A DNA stretch of 64,000 nucleotides from CAYWBU01 sp942491525 (lineage in GTDB: Bacteria > Desulfobacterota > Desulfomonilia > UBA1062): the NCBI GenBank assembly GCA_942491525.1, contig CALOBW010000019.1, forward strand, positions 34,036-98,035, given 5' to 3'. Under the pieces are notes generated by a model that saw nothing but the letters and a program-made list of their open reading frames with translations, was not told the DNA's origin and did no database searches. Positions 57,611 through 64,000 of the stretch are shown piece by piece; positions within the stretch are counted from its first letter, which is position 1; the number at the start of each line of letters is the position of its first letter. Both the position numbers and the translations under genes were made by a program.

Positions 57611-58325
57611 AGTGCTCGTGCGGCAGCTGGCCGCCGGCGTGCAGGTGCACGTGGGAGTGGGGCTTGATCTCGGCCGGGCGGATCGTGCCCTGGTCCAGGC
57701 AGAGGATGTGATCGCAGGTCTGGTCCAGGAAGTCCAGGTTGTGCGAGGTGATCAGCATGGGCTGCTGCATGTTCTGGATGATTTCGATCAGGCGCCCGGT
57801 GGTCGCGCCGTGGATGCCGGCCGTGGGCTCGTCCAGCAGCAGGGCGTCCGGCTGCATGGCCAGGATGCCGGCCAATGCCACCAGCTTTTTTTCGCCGCCC
57901 GAGAGCTTGTGGCAGATGCGCTGCCTGAGGTGGCTGATCTCAAGCAGCTCCAGGGTGAAGTCAACCATTGCGGCGGCCTCGGCCCGGCTGCTGCCCAGGT
58001 TGATGGGGCCGAAGGCCACGTCCTCGGCCACGGTCGGGCAGAAGAGCTGGTCGTCGGAGTTCTGCAGCAGGATGCCGATCTGGCGGCGCACGCGCCGGAA
58101 GTCGGCCTCGCTGCTGACCGGCTGGCCCATGATCTCGATTGTGCCCTGGCTGGGGCGCTTGAGGCCCATGATCAGGCTGAAGAGGGTTGACTTGCCGCAG
58201 CCGTTGGCGCCCACCAGGCCGATGCGGCTGCCCGCCTGCAGTTCCAGGTCAAGTTTGTTGAGTACCGGTCGCTGGCCGCTGTAGGCGAAGGTGATCTCTT
58301 TAAGTTTGATTATCTCAGATGGCAT
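57609..58325 (-). CDS. nikO: Nickel/cobalt ECF transporter ATP-binding protein
   Basis: This is the ABC ATPase of an energy-coupling-factor metal transporter, 238 aa. Walker A is GLVGANGCGKSTLFSLI. The signature is KLSGGEKKLVALAGILA, and Walker B is ALLLDEPTAG. A His-rich C-terminus (HSHVHLHAGG) may bind nickel or cobalt. It overlaps nikQ by 11 bp. CbiO is an alternative name; I use nikO because NikK- and NikL-like partners are present. Confidence 0.9.
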   Translation of the reverse strand: MPSEIIKLKEITFAYSGQRPVLNKLDLELQAGSRIGLVGANGCGKSTLFSLIMGLKRPSQGTIEIMGQPVSSEADFRRVRRQIGILLQNSDDQLFCPTVAEDVAFGPINLGSSRAEAAAMVDFTLELLEISHLRQRICHKLSGGEKKLVALAGILAMQPDALLLDEPTAGIHGATTGRLIEIIQNMQQPMLITSHNLDFLDQTCDHILCLDQGTIRPAEIKPHSHVHLHAGGQLPHEH

Positions 58326-59025
58326 GCAGCAATCCTACTACTGTTATGCTGGCTCCGGCAATAGCGATTGCAAGGTAGTCGGTCCATTCGATGGCCGGGT
58401 TCTCCAGGCGCGGGAAGCTGCCGCTGAAGCCGCGGCAGAGCATGGCCTGGCAGATGCGCGTGCCGCGCTCATGGCTTTTGACCAGCAGCATTCCCACCAG
58501 GTAGGCGGTTGCGCGGTAGGTGTGCAGGTTGGTGGCCGGTTTGAAGGCGCGCAGGCGCATGGCGTCCAGCATGCGCAGATACTCCTTTTTGATTTCGCCG
58601 GCATAGCGGCAGGTCAGAAAGATCAGGAAGATCAGCTTGTCCGGCGCGCCCAGGCCCTGCAGCCCGTGGATGACCTCTTCAAGGGTGCAGCTCTTGAGCA
58701 GGGCCAGCATCAGCAGCACGATGGCGTTGGCGCGCAGCAGAATTATGAGGGCCAGCTCGAGCCCTTCACGGCTCAGGCTGAGGCGGCCGAGGGTCATGAC
58801 GCTCTGGCCGGGCAGCGTGAAGGGCAGCGGCAGGCAGAGCAGCATGATGAAGATGTTGATGCCCAGCAGCCGTCTGAGGGTCGGGCCGGGCGCGGGGCGC
58901 GCAAAGATCAGCAGGGCGCCGCTCAGCAGCAGGGCGGTCAGGGCCGGCAGGATGGCGGCCGTGAAGGCCACCGTGAAGGCCCAGGCCAGGGCGCAGCCCA
59001 GCTTGATGCGCGCATCAAGCTTCAC
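58315..59025 (-). CDS. nikQ: Nickel/cobalt ECF transporter transmembrane T component
   Basis: This is the T subunit of the ECF transporter, 236 aa, with about five helices. It begins LDARIKLGCALAWAFTVAF, typical of CbiQ/NikQ. The coupling motifs that contact the ATPase have Ala-Arg-Gly-like form: AMRLRAFKP and AMLCRGFSGSFP. It overlaps nikL by 11 bp and nikO by 11 bp, so the five genes are one unit. Confidence 0.88.
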   Translation of the reverse strand: MKLDARIKLGCALAWAFTVAFTAAILPALTALLLSGALLIFARPAPGPTLRRLLGINIFIMLLCLPLPFTLPGQSVMTLGRLSLSREGLELALIILLRANAIVLLMLALLKSCTLEEVIHGLQGLGAPDKLIFLIFLTCRYAGEIKKEYLRMLDAMRLRAFKPATNLHTYRATAYLVGMLLVKSHERGTRICQAMLCRGFSGSFPRLENPAIEWTDYLAIAIAGASITVVGLLHAI

Positions 59026-59458
59026 GTTTTCTGCTCTTGATCAGGGCGAAGATGCCGAAGATGCCGAAGATGTAGCCCAGGCCGCAGAGGACCTGGCTCA
59101 GCTTGGGCCCGTGCCTCTCGGGCGCGGCCGGGATGTTCTGCTCACTGGCAACCGGTTCTTCGGCCGCTAGTACAAATTCGGCCAGGTGGCCCATGGAGGC
59201 GTTCATGCTGATCTTGAGTGGCCGGCTGCCGGGGTCGGCGGCCTGGAAGATGCCCTCTGCGTCGGTCTGGCCGATCAGGAGCAGTTCGCCGGAGTTGTCG
59301 TAAATCTCGACCCGCGAGTCCATGGCCGGGCGGCCGTCGAAGAAGTAGCCCTCAATGTTGAGCTGGCCGTCCTCGGCATAGGCGAAGACCGAAACCTTGT
59401 GGGCATAAGCCGGGCTGGCCAGCAGCATGATCAGGATCAGAAGTTTAATCTTGTGCAT
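59015..59458 (-). CDS. nikL: Nickel ECF transporter accessory protein (NikL-like)
   Basis: This is a 147-aa protein with a signal peptide (LILIMLLASPAYAHK), a periplasmic beta-rich domain (VFAYAEDGQLNIEGYFFDGR) and one C-terminal helix (LCGLGYIFGIFGIFALI). This matches the NikL/CbiL type of accessory subunit. The residue after the likely cleavage site is His, as often in nickel-handling proteins. It overlaps nikM by 14 bp. Confidence 0.82.
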   Translation of the reverse strand: MHKIKLLILIMLLASPAYAHKVSVFAYAEDGQLNIEGYFFDGRPAMDSRVEIYDNSGELLLIGQTDAEGIFQAADPGSRPLKISMNASMGHLAEFVLAAEEPVASEQNIPAAPERHGPKLSQVLCGLGYIFGIFGIFALIKSRKREA

Positions 59459-60059
59459 TGTTGATCTCCAGCAGCTCGGGCTGCACTTTTTTGAGGAATG
59501 CGACGGTGCCGGCGGTGATGATGCCCTCGATGAGCATCACCGGCAGATGGCCCAGGATGATGACCTTGGCCGGCAGCATGAAGCCTTCGCTGCTGGCTAT
59601 CAGGCTGAGGCAGAGCAGCATCAGGCTCAGGGCGCAGGCTGTGAAGCCGCTCAGAAAGGCGGCCGCGGCCGTCCTGAGGCCGGAGTCGCCCCGCAGCAGG
59701 GGCCGGAAGAGGTAGTAGCAGAGAACCGCCGGCAGGGCCATGTTGAAGGTGTTGATGCCCAGGGTGGTCAGGCCGCCGAACTGGAAGAGGGCCGCCTGCA
59801 GCCCCAGGGCCACCAGCATGGCCGGAAAGGCCGACCAGCCCAGCAGCAGGCCCAGCAGCCCTCCCAGGCTGAGGTGGACGTTGGCCGGGCCGATGGGCAC
59901 ATGAATCAGGGAGGCCACGAAAAAACTCGCCGAGAGCAGGGCGACCGCCGGCATGCGCCGGCTGTCCATCTGGCGGATGCCGATGGTGCAGCCGGCGGCC
60001 GCCGCCGCGATGCCCCCGATAATTACCGGCGCACTCAGCACGCCCTCGGCGATATGCAT
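59445..60059 (-). CDS. nikM: Nickel/cobalt ECF transporter substrate-binding S component
   Basis: This is the S component of 204 aa that binds the metal ion. The N-terminus is exactly [12 protein letters not shown]; in NikM/CbiM the free amino group, His2 and further His ligate Ni(II) or Co(II). A second metal-loop part is IHVPIGPANVHLSLGGLLG. Seven helices fit the family. Its start codon overlaps the nikK stop by one base. Confidence 0.9.
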   Translation of the reverse strand: MHIAEGVLSAPVIIGGIAAAAAGCTIGIRQMDSRRMPAVALLSASFFVASLIHVPIGPANVHLSLGGLLGLLLGWSAFPAMLVALGLQAALFQFGGLTTLGINTFNMALPAVLCYYLFRPLLRGDSGLRTAAAAFLSGFTACALSLMLLCLSLIASSEGFMLPAKVIILGHLPVMLIEGIITAGTVAFLKKVQPELLEINNAQD

Positions 60060-60811
60060 CAGTCCATCTCCAGGAAGTTGACCCAGAGCACGGCGCCCAG
60101 CTCAACATCCTTGCCCTTGTACTGGGTGTCGGAGGTGTTGAGGGCCGCGAAACCCCACCAGCCCTTCTCGGGCACGCCGTAGGTGAAGATGCCGTTCGGG
60201 TCGGTCTTGACCACCTGGGTCACCATGTACTCGTTGGCCGGTTTCTTGGAGCCGTCCTGGTTGTAGTGCTCGATCTCAACCTCGCAGCCGGCAACCGGCT
60301 TGCCGTCCAGCAGCACCTGGCCCTGGAAAACGTTGCCGGCATAGAGGCCGTAGGGGCGGCTCAGGGGTACGATCTCGGTCTTGAGGCCCAGCGGCTCGTC
60401 CCAGCCGTCTTCCAGGCCGAAGGCCGAGATCACAGTCTTGGTGTAGTGCACGATGTAGCAGTCTTCGGCCGGCTCCCAGTAGGGTTTGGGCTGCATGTAG
60501 AAGGCGTAGACGCCGGGGCGCTTGATCTTGTAGCTGGTCTGCCAGGCCTCATGGCCCAGAATCTTGGTCTGCTTGAGCTGGCCGAGCAGGTCGCTCTGCT
60601 GGCCGCGGGCGATGACGCCGAACTTTTCGGGCTTCTCCAGCGGCATGCCGACCATCTCAAAGGGGTGGATGAACATCAGATCGAGCTTGACGTTGCTGGA
60701 TTCGCCCTGGGTGACCATCTCGTCAGACGGAATCACCATTCCGAAGTGGGCATAGGCCTGGCTGCTGAGCAGCATCAGAAACGCAAAAATTGTAGCAGTG
60801 ATACGTTGCAT
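60059..60811 (-). CDS. nikK: Nickel ECF transporter periplasmic protein (NikK-like, DUF4198)
   Basis: This is a periplasmic DUF4198 protein of 250 aa with a signal peptide ([16 protein letters not shown]). His follows the cleavage site, and [20 protein letters not shown] is typical of NikK. The second domain contains [20 protein letters not shown], a carboxypeptidase-regulatory-like fold. ATG 60811 follows GGAGGT; an earlier start would include that site. It is the first gene of the nik operon, directly behind a NikR-like site. Confidence 0.87.
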   Translation of the reverse strand: MQRITATIFAFLMLLSSQAYAHFGMVIPSDEMVTQGESSNVKLDLMFIHPFEMVGMPLEKPEKFGVIARGQQSDLLGQLKQTKILGHEAWQTSYKIKRPGVYAFYMQPKPYWEPAEDCYIVHYTKTVISAFGLEDGWDEPLGLKTEIVPLSRPYGLYAGNVFQGQVLLDGKPVAGCEVEIEHYNQDGSKKPANEYMVTQVVKTDPNGIFTYGVPEKGWWGFAALNTSDTQYKGKDVELGAVLWVNFLEMD

Positions 60812-60870
60812 ATTTAACCTCCAAATAAATTTCAGCATGCTGTGAGGCCTAACATAGATGAAATAAATTT

Positions 60871-60897
60871 GTGTTACAAATAAAAAATTCGTAGCAC
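60871..60897. promoter_or_regulatory. NikR-like operator
   Basis: GTGTTAC-N13-GTAGCAC is a dyad with one mismatch to GTGTTAC-N13-GTAACAC, the NikR site form I recall for deltaproteobacteria. It lies 60 bp upstream of nikK. Nickel-dependent repression of the transporter is the natural reading. Confidence 0.7.
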
Positions 60898-60910
60898 TTG
60901 AAATTTGTTA

Positions 60911-60933
60911 AAAAGCCCGGCTGCAGGCCGGGC
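60911..60933 (-). terminator. Terminator of outer-membrane barrel gene
   Basis: On the minus strand GCCCGGC-CTGCA-GCCGGGC forms a 7-bp stem followed by TTTTT, seven bases after the stop of the barrel gene. Confidence 0.75.
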
Positions 60934-60939
60934 CGCTTG

Positions 60940-61623
60940 CTAGAAGTAGTAGTTCAGGCCCAGGATGAACTCGGTGCCGCTGCCGTCCGGCTCGCTCTGG
61001 CGCTTGTCCAGCAGCCTGACCTTGACCTTGTTGATCTTGGCCGAGTCATACTCGTAGTCTACCCAGTTATAGGCCAGCCCCATGTTGAAGGCCAGGTGGC
61101 TGTTGAGGAAGTATTCATACTCGGCCCCGGCATGGTAGCCCAGGGCGTTATCATATTTGATCGAGATTTTGGTGGGGATCAGGGATTGGCGGTTTTCAAG
61201 CTCGGCCCTGGCGCCCATGTAGTAGCCCACCCCGGCATTGAACTTGATGAACATGTAGGGTCTGATGCGGATGCGCGGCACCAGGCTGATTTTGGTGTAG
61301 GCGGCGCTGAAGTTGCCGTCCACGCGGTTGGAGTTGTCGTCGGACTCGTTGATGCGGTAGCCGGCGCTGAAGTCCAGATCGAGGTTTTCATGCAGGCCGT
61401 AGCCCAGCAGCAGGCCGGCGCCGACACCGCCGCCCGGCGAGACCGAGACCCGGTTGAGGCCGTCGAGGTAGCCGAACGGCATCTTCTGGCTGCCGTTGGC
61501 AAAGAAGACGTTGCCGCCCATTTTGAAGCGGCCCTGGGTGTTGACACCCTCATCGGCCCGCAGGGCGCTGAAGGGCAAAAGAATGGCCAGCAGCAGAATG
61601 ATGGTGATGAAAAACTTGCGCAT
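60940..61623 (-). CDS. Outer-membrane beta-barrel protein
   Basis: This is a 227-aa secreted protein with a signal peptide (FFITIILLLAILLPFSALRA). The mature part alternates aromatic and polar residues in strands, such as NLDLDFSAGYRI, HAGAEYEYFLNSHLAFNMGL and TEFILGLNYYF. The C-terminal Phe is the usual BamA-recognition end. ATG 61623 follows GAGGAGAG. It is probably an eight-stranded OmpA/OprF-like or general barrel. Its function is unknown. Confidence 0.82.
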   Translation of the reverse strand: MRKFFITIILLLAILLPFSALRADEGVNTQGRFKMGGNVFFANGSQKMPFGYLDGLNRVSVSPGGGVGAGLLLGYGLHENLDLDFSAGYRINESDDNSNRVDGNFSAAYTKISLVPRIRIRPYMFIKFNAGVGYYMGARAELENRQSLIPTKISIKYDNALGYHAGAEYEYFLNSHLAFNMGLAYNWVDYEYDSAKINKVKVRLLDKRQSEPDGSGTEFILGLNYYF

Positions 61624-61739
61624 GCGCTCTCCTCGCGAATGTAAAAATATGTAAAGCGCGTACCACTCTTGCCTGTTGAAATCAAGCATAATTCTAAGGT
61701 ATTAACTTTATGAAGTTTTGCCAAATCAAGGGAGGCGAC

Positions 61740-62288
61740 ATGAGCAGAATATCGACCCGCGGGGGCGACAAGGGCCAGACCGGCGACGGCTGCGGCCGCA
61801 TCTTCAAGGATGACCTCAAGATGGAGGTGGTGGGCAGCCTGGATGAGCTGAGCTGCTTCCTGGGCCTGGCCCGCTGCCGCTCCAAGCTCTTTGCGGCCGA
61901 GATCGAGGCCATCCAGCAGCTGCTGCTGCGGGCCGGCGCGGATGTTCGCCAGCCCGGCCGGCGCGAGGTCACGCCGGCCGATCTGGCCGGTCTGGAGAGG
62001 CTGCTGGATGAGCATGAGACGGGTCTGGCGGCCGGCTTTGTGCTGCCCAGCGCCGCCGAAACCTGCGCCAGCCTGCATGTCTGCCGCGCCGTCGCCCGCC
62101 GTCTGGAGCGCCGGCCGGTGGCAGTCCAGCGCCGCGAGCTGAGCCTCAATCCGGACCTGCTCTGCTGTATCAACAGATTGTCGGATCTGCTCTTTGTGAT
62201 GGCGGAAAGGGAGAGAGATAGACGGCCAACGATGCCATTTAACCTTTTTTTTCAATCTGCCGTTACGAGCCCAGCATATTATGCTTAA
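61740..62288 (+). CDS. PduO-type cob(I)alamin adenosyltransferase
   Basis: This enzyme adds the adenosyl group of ATP to cob(I)alamin, 182 aa. The N-terminal ATP motif is STRGGDKGQTGDG, with VVGSLDELSCFLGLARC. LPSAAETCASLHVCRAVARRLER contains the conserved Arg-x-x-Glu-Arg type helix. ATG 61740 follows GGGAGGCG. The organism thus makes adenosylcobalamin, consistent with a B12-dependent metabolism and with the cobalt/nickel transport genes nearby. Confidence 0.92.
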   Translation: MSRISTRGGDKGQTGDGCGRIFKDDLKMEVVGSLDELSCFLGLARCRSKLFAAEIEAIQQLLLRAGADVRQPGRREVTPADLAGLERLLDEHETGLAAGFVLPSAAETCASLHVCRAVARRLERRPVAVQRRELSLNPDLLCCINRLSDLLFVMAERERDRRPTMPFNLFFQSAVTSPAYYA

Positions 62289-62303
62289 ATGGAGAGTTGT
62301 GCG

Positions 62304-63248
62304 ATGAGCTATGAATCAACGAATCTGGAAATGCTGCAGGTGGATGAGGAGTGCGGATTTGACATCTACACCAGGGAGGGTGACCGCTATCTGCTGCTGG
62401 TGGCCGGCAGCGACACCTGTAACAAGGAGCACCGCAACCGTCTGATTGAACGCAAGTGCAGTACACTCTACGCCCGGGACGAAGATGTCGACGCCCTCAA
62501 TCTCTACAAGGTCAAGCATCTGGAGAAGGCCCTCAACAATCCCGGGCATCCGGGCCCTGGACAAGGCCACCCTGGCCTATGACACCGGCATCAGCACCAT
62601 GAAGCTGCTCTTCAGCGAGTGCAATGACAACTCCATCAGCAAGGCTGAAGATTCGGATCCGGTATGATCGTGCAGTCCATCCTGAACTGCAACGCCATCA
62701 TGAGCGATCTGATGGCCGTGCAGTCCCATGACCACTTCCACCTATCAGCACTCGGTCAACGTCGGCGTCTACGCCATCACCCCGGTCGCCGAGCTCTTCG
62801 GTGACCGCCTGAGCCCCATGGACATCATCAAACTGGCCAAGGGCTACTTCCTGCACGACATCGGCATGACCCAGATCGACCGCGAGATCCTCAACAAGAG
62901 CACGCCCCTGACCCGCCTTGAGCAGCTCGAGATCCGCCACCACCCGAGCCGCGGCTTCGCCATGCTCGAGGAGAGCGGCCACCTCTCGAGTGAGGCGGCC
63001 GACATCGTGCGTATCAACACGAGCGCATCGACGGCGGCGGCTACCTGGTGGGCAAGAAGGGCGATGAGATTCCGGTCTACGCCAAGATCTGCACCATCGC
63101 CGACGTCTTCGAGGCCCTGACCGCCGACCGCCCCTACCGCAAGGGCCGCACCCCGCGCGAGGCCATCGCCATCATGCAGCAGGAGATGCGCCGCGACTTT
63201 GAAGAGGACTACTTCAACGCCTTTGTGAACCTCTTTGACGGGGAGTGA
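62304..63248 (+). pseudogene. HD-GYP domain phosphodiesterase, multiply frameshifted
   Basis: The gene would encode a c-di-GMP phosphodiesterase of about 315 aa. The frame changes at about 62540, 62660-62720 and 63010. Pieces are a variable N-terminus (from MSYESTNLEML), the HD part GYFLHDIGMTQIDREIL with LEQLEIRHHPSRGF, and HERIDGGGYLVG in a different frame, then CTIADVFEALTADRPYR. The GYP triplet reads GYL. The expected frame can be stitched only with several single-base changes. It is either a decayed gene or an assembly-error cluster. Confidence 0.82.
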
Positions 63249-63292
63249 TTGAACGATTAACGATATACGGTACAAGGTACACGATAAAAGAG

Positions 63293-63320
63293 AAGCGCTG
63301 CCGATTGGCGGCGCTTTTTT
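63293..63320 (+). terminator. Terminator after HD-GYP pseudogene
   Basis: AAGCGC-TGCC-GATT-GGCG-GCGCTT folds into a stem with a GATT loop, followed by TTTTTTG. Confidence 0.8.
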
Positions 63321-63334
63321 GTTTGGCTTCGGCT

Positions 63335-63406
63335 CCCGCGCAGGCGGGGAATCCAGGGATCTCGAACTACCTCGAAAATAAAGACACTGATCCCCGCCTG
63401 CGCGGG
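63335..63406. repeat. GCAGGCGGGGA inverted repeat
   Basis: Arms CCCGCGCAGGCGGGGA (63335-63350) and TCCCCGCCTGCGCGGG (63391-63406) are perfect 16-base complements with a 40-base loop. This kind of repeat is dispersed in many bacterial genomes. A half copy lies at 37724-37744. Confidence 0.8.
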
Positions 63407-63431
63407 GATGACAGTATTGTTGTGAATGTGA

Positions 63432-63829
63432 CTAAATCATCAGCATTGCAATGTTTGTGATATTACCCTGGGCCTGCAGAGCCAGCTCTCTGTCTGAGAT
63501 AATCTCGTACCTGATCTCGTCAGTGAGTGTGTCAACTTCAGCCGCCTCGCGCGCCTCAAGCAGGATTTCTGCCGGAGTATCGCCGTTTGAGATGGGCCGT
63601 GAGATCGGATCCTCGATACCAACGCTTAGCGCGTTCTCGTCAGCCGGGCGGGGTTTGATGTGTCTGCCTTCGGCCAGGGTAGGCCGTTTCAGCTCCGGGC
63701 TTGTCAGTGAAATGGTAAGCTTGTCGCTTACCGGCTTGTCCTACATCGCGGCTTGGTCTGGACTGCTTCTTTGAGCTGTTCAGCTTCTCGGATTGGGACC
63801 GTGGTTCCTGAATTCTTGTTAACTGCCAT
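63432..63829 (-). pseudogene. Frameshifted small gene with flagellin-like C-terminus
   Basis: ATG 63829 with CAGGAGCG upstream opens a 33-codon frame (MAVNKNSGTTVPIREAEQ) ending at TAA. The coding signal continues in another frame: DKLTISLTSPELKRPTLAEG through EILLEAREAAEVDTLTDEI to a C-terminus ALQAQGNITNIAMLMI. The join needs one frameshift near 63735. The last 40 residues recall the heptad-rich C-terminal helix of flagellin-like proteins, but I cannot confirm the family. The product would be about 130 aa. Confidence 0.55.
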
Positions 63830-64000
63830 TTTACGCTCCTGTCTGCAATTATTAGACGGACCGGCCCGCCAAAAAGGGTACGCATGAGTTGTGTATTTTA
63901 GGGGTTGCCTGTCAGGGTCAGCTCGCTCAGCAGCGACGCGGGACTGCATTACTTCCCTGGCGGCGCGCTTATCTTAGTTAAGGCTATGATTTTCCAGTTG

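Overview
The window (64 kb, GC-rich apart from a few AT-rich islands) reads as one contig of an anaerobic or microaerophilic Gram-negative bacterium. An outer membrane is indicated by an RND pump with a lipoprotein adaptor, several lipoproteins and a beta-barrel ending in Phe. Anaerobic life is indicated by a glycyl radical enzyme with its activase, a benzoyl-CoA-reductase/2-hydroxyacyl-CoA-dehydratase-like system, many [4Fe-4S] proteins, a CooC-like nickel ATPase and a nickel ECF transporter. A NikR-like site of the form reported for deltaproteobacteria points weakly to Desulfobacterota-like bacteria. No rRNA or taxonomic marker is present, so the phylum stays open.

Layout: (1) 1-6244: RND efflux pair, a secreted metzincin-like protease, an MFS carrier. 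(2) 6399-13319: a Nudix hydrolase, then a five-gene operon of a FadR-type regulator, a glycyl radical enzyme of unknown substrate, its activase, an FMN split-barrel protein and a geranylgeranyl-reductase-like flavoprotein. A textbook GntR/FadR operator precedes the regulator. (3) 26580-13332 (minus): a ten-gene operon for an unidentified amino-sugar-containing or N-acylated glycoconjugate. It encodes a double ceramidase-like lipoprotein, DegT aminotransferase, Gfo/Idh oxidoreductase, BadF-type sugar kinase, GH4 glycosidase, two PIG-L deacetylases, a GPH symporter, a SIS isomerase/deaminase and a lipoprotein. A PAS histidine kinase, a NarL-type regulator and a ChbG-like lipoprotein diverge from it. 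A perfect inverted repeat lies in the shared promoter region.

(4) 29660-34850: an AT-richer accessory island. It holds a GNAT gene cassette with integron attC-like ends, an IS110-family element, an MGH1-like glycosidase, and an EFR1-type flavodoxin/ferredoxin whose 3' end is duplicated as a 241-bp direct repeat 3.5 kb away. (5) 34855-40559: TetR and a divergent Old-Yellow-Enzyme-like reductase with clustered dyads between them, a TatT-like lipid-transport protein, an amidohydrolase, and a START-like protein. (6) 40570-52901: GMC oxidoreductase and two dehydratase/reductase D-component subunits (minus). Divergently come two tandem HgdC/BcrA-type activases, an unknown CDS, a CooC-like ATPase, an SCP2-type thiolase, a FATP-type acyl-CoA ligase, a membrane protein, a nitroreductase, a ferredoxin and a lipoprotein hydrolase. 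This looks like a catabolic pathway for a bulky lipid, sterol or aromatic carboxylic acid with an ATP-driven low-potential reduction step.

(7) 52929-64000: RsgA, a TPR/LprI protein, tRNA-Leu(TAA), a second acyl-CoA ligase, the nickel transporter nikKMLQO behind a NikR-like site, an outer-membrane barrel, a PduO-type cobalamin adenosyltransferase, a frameshifted HD-GYP gene and a frameshifted small gene.

The candidate new systems are the amino-sugar/N-acyl conjugate operon (3) and the BcrABCD-like plus CooC locus (6). Their substrates cannot be read from sequence alone.
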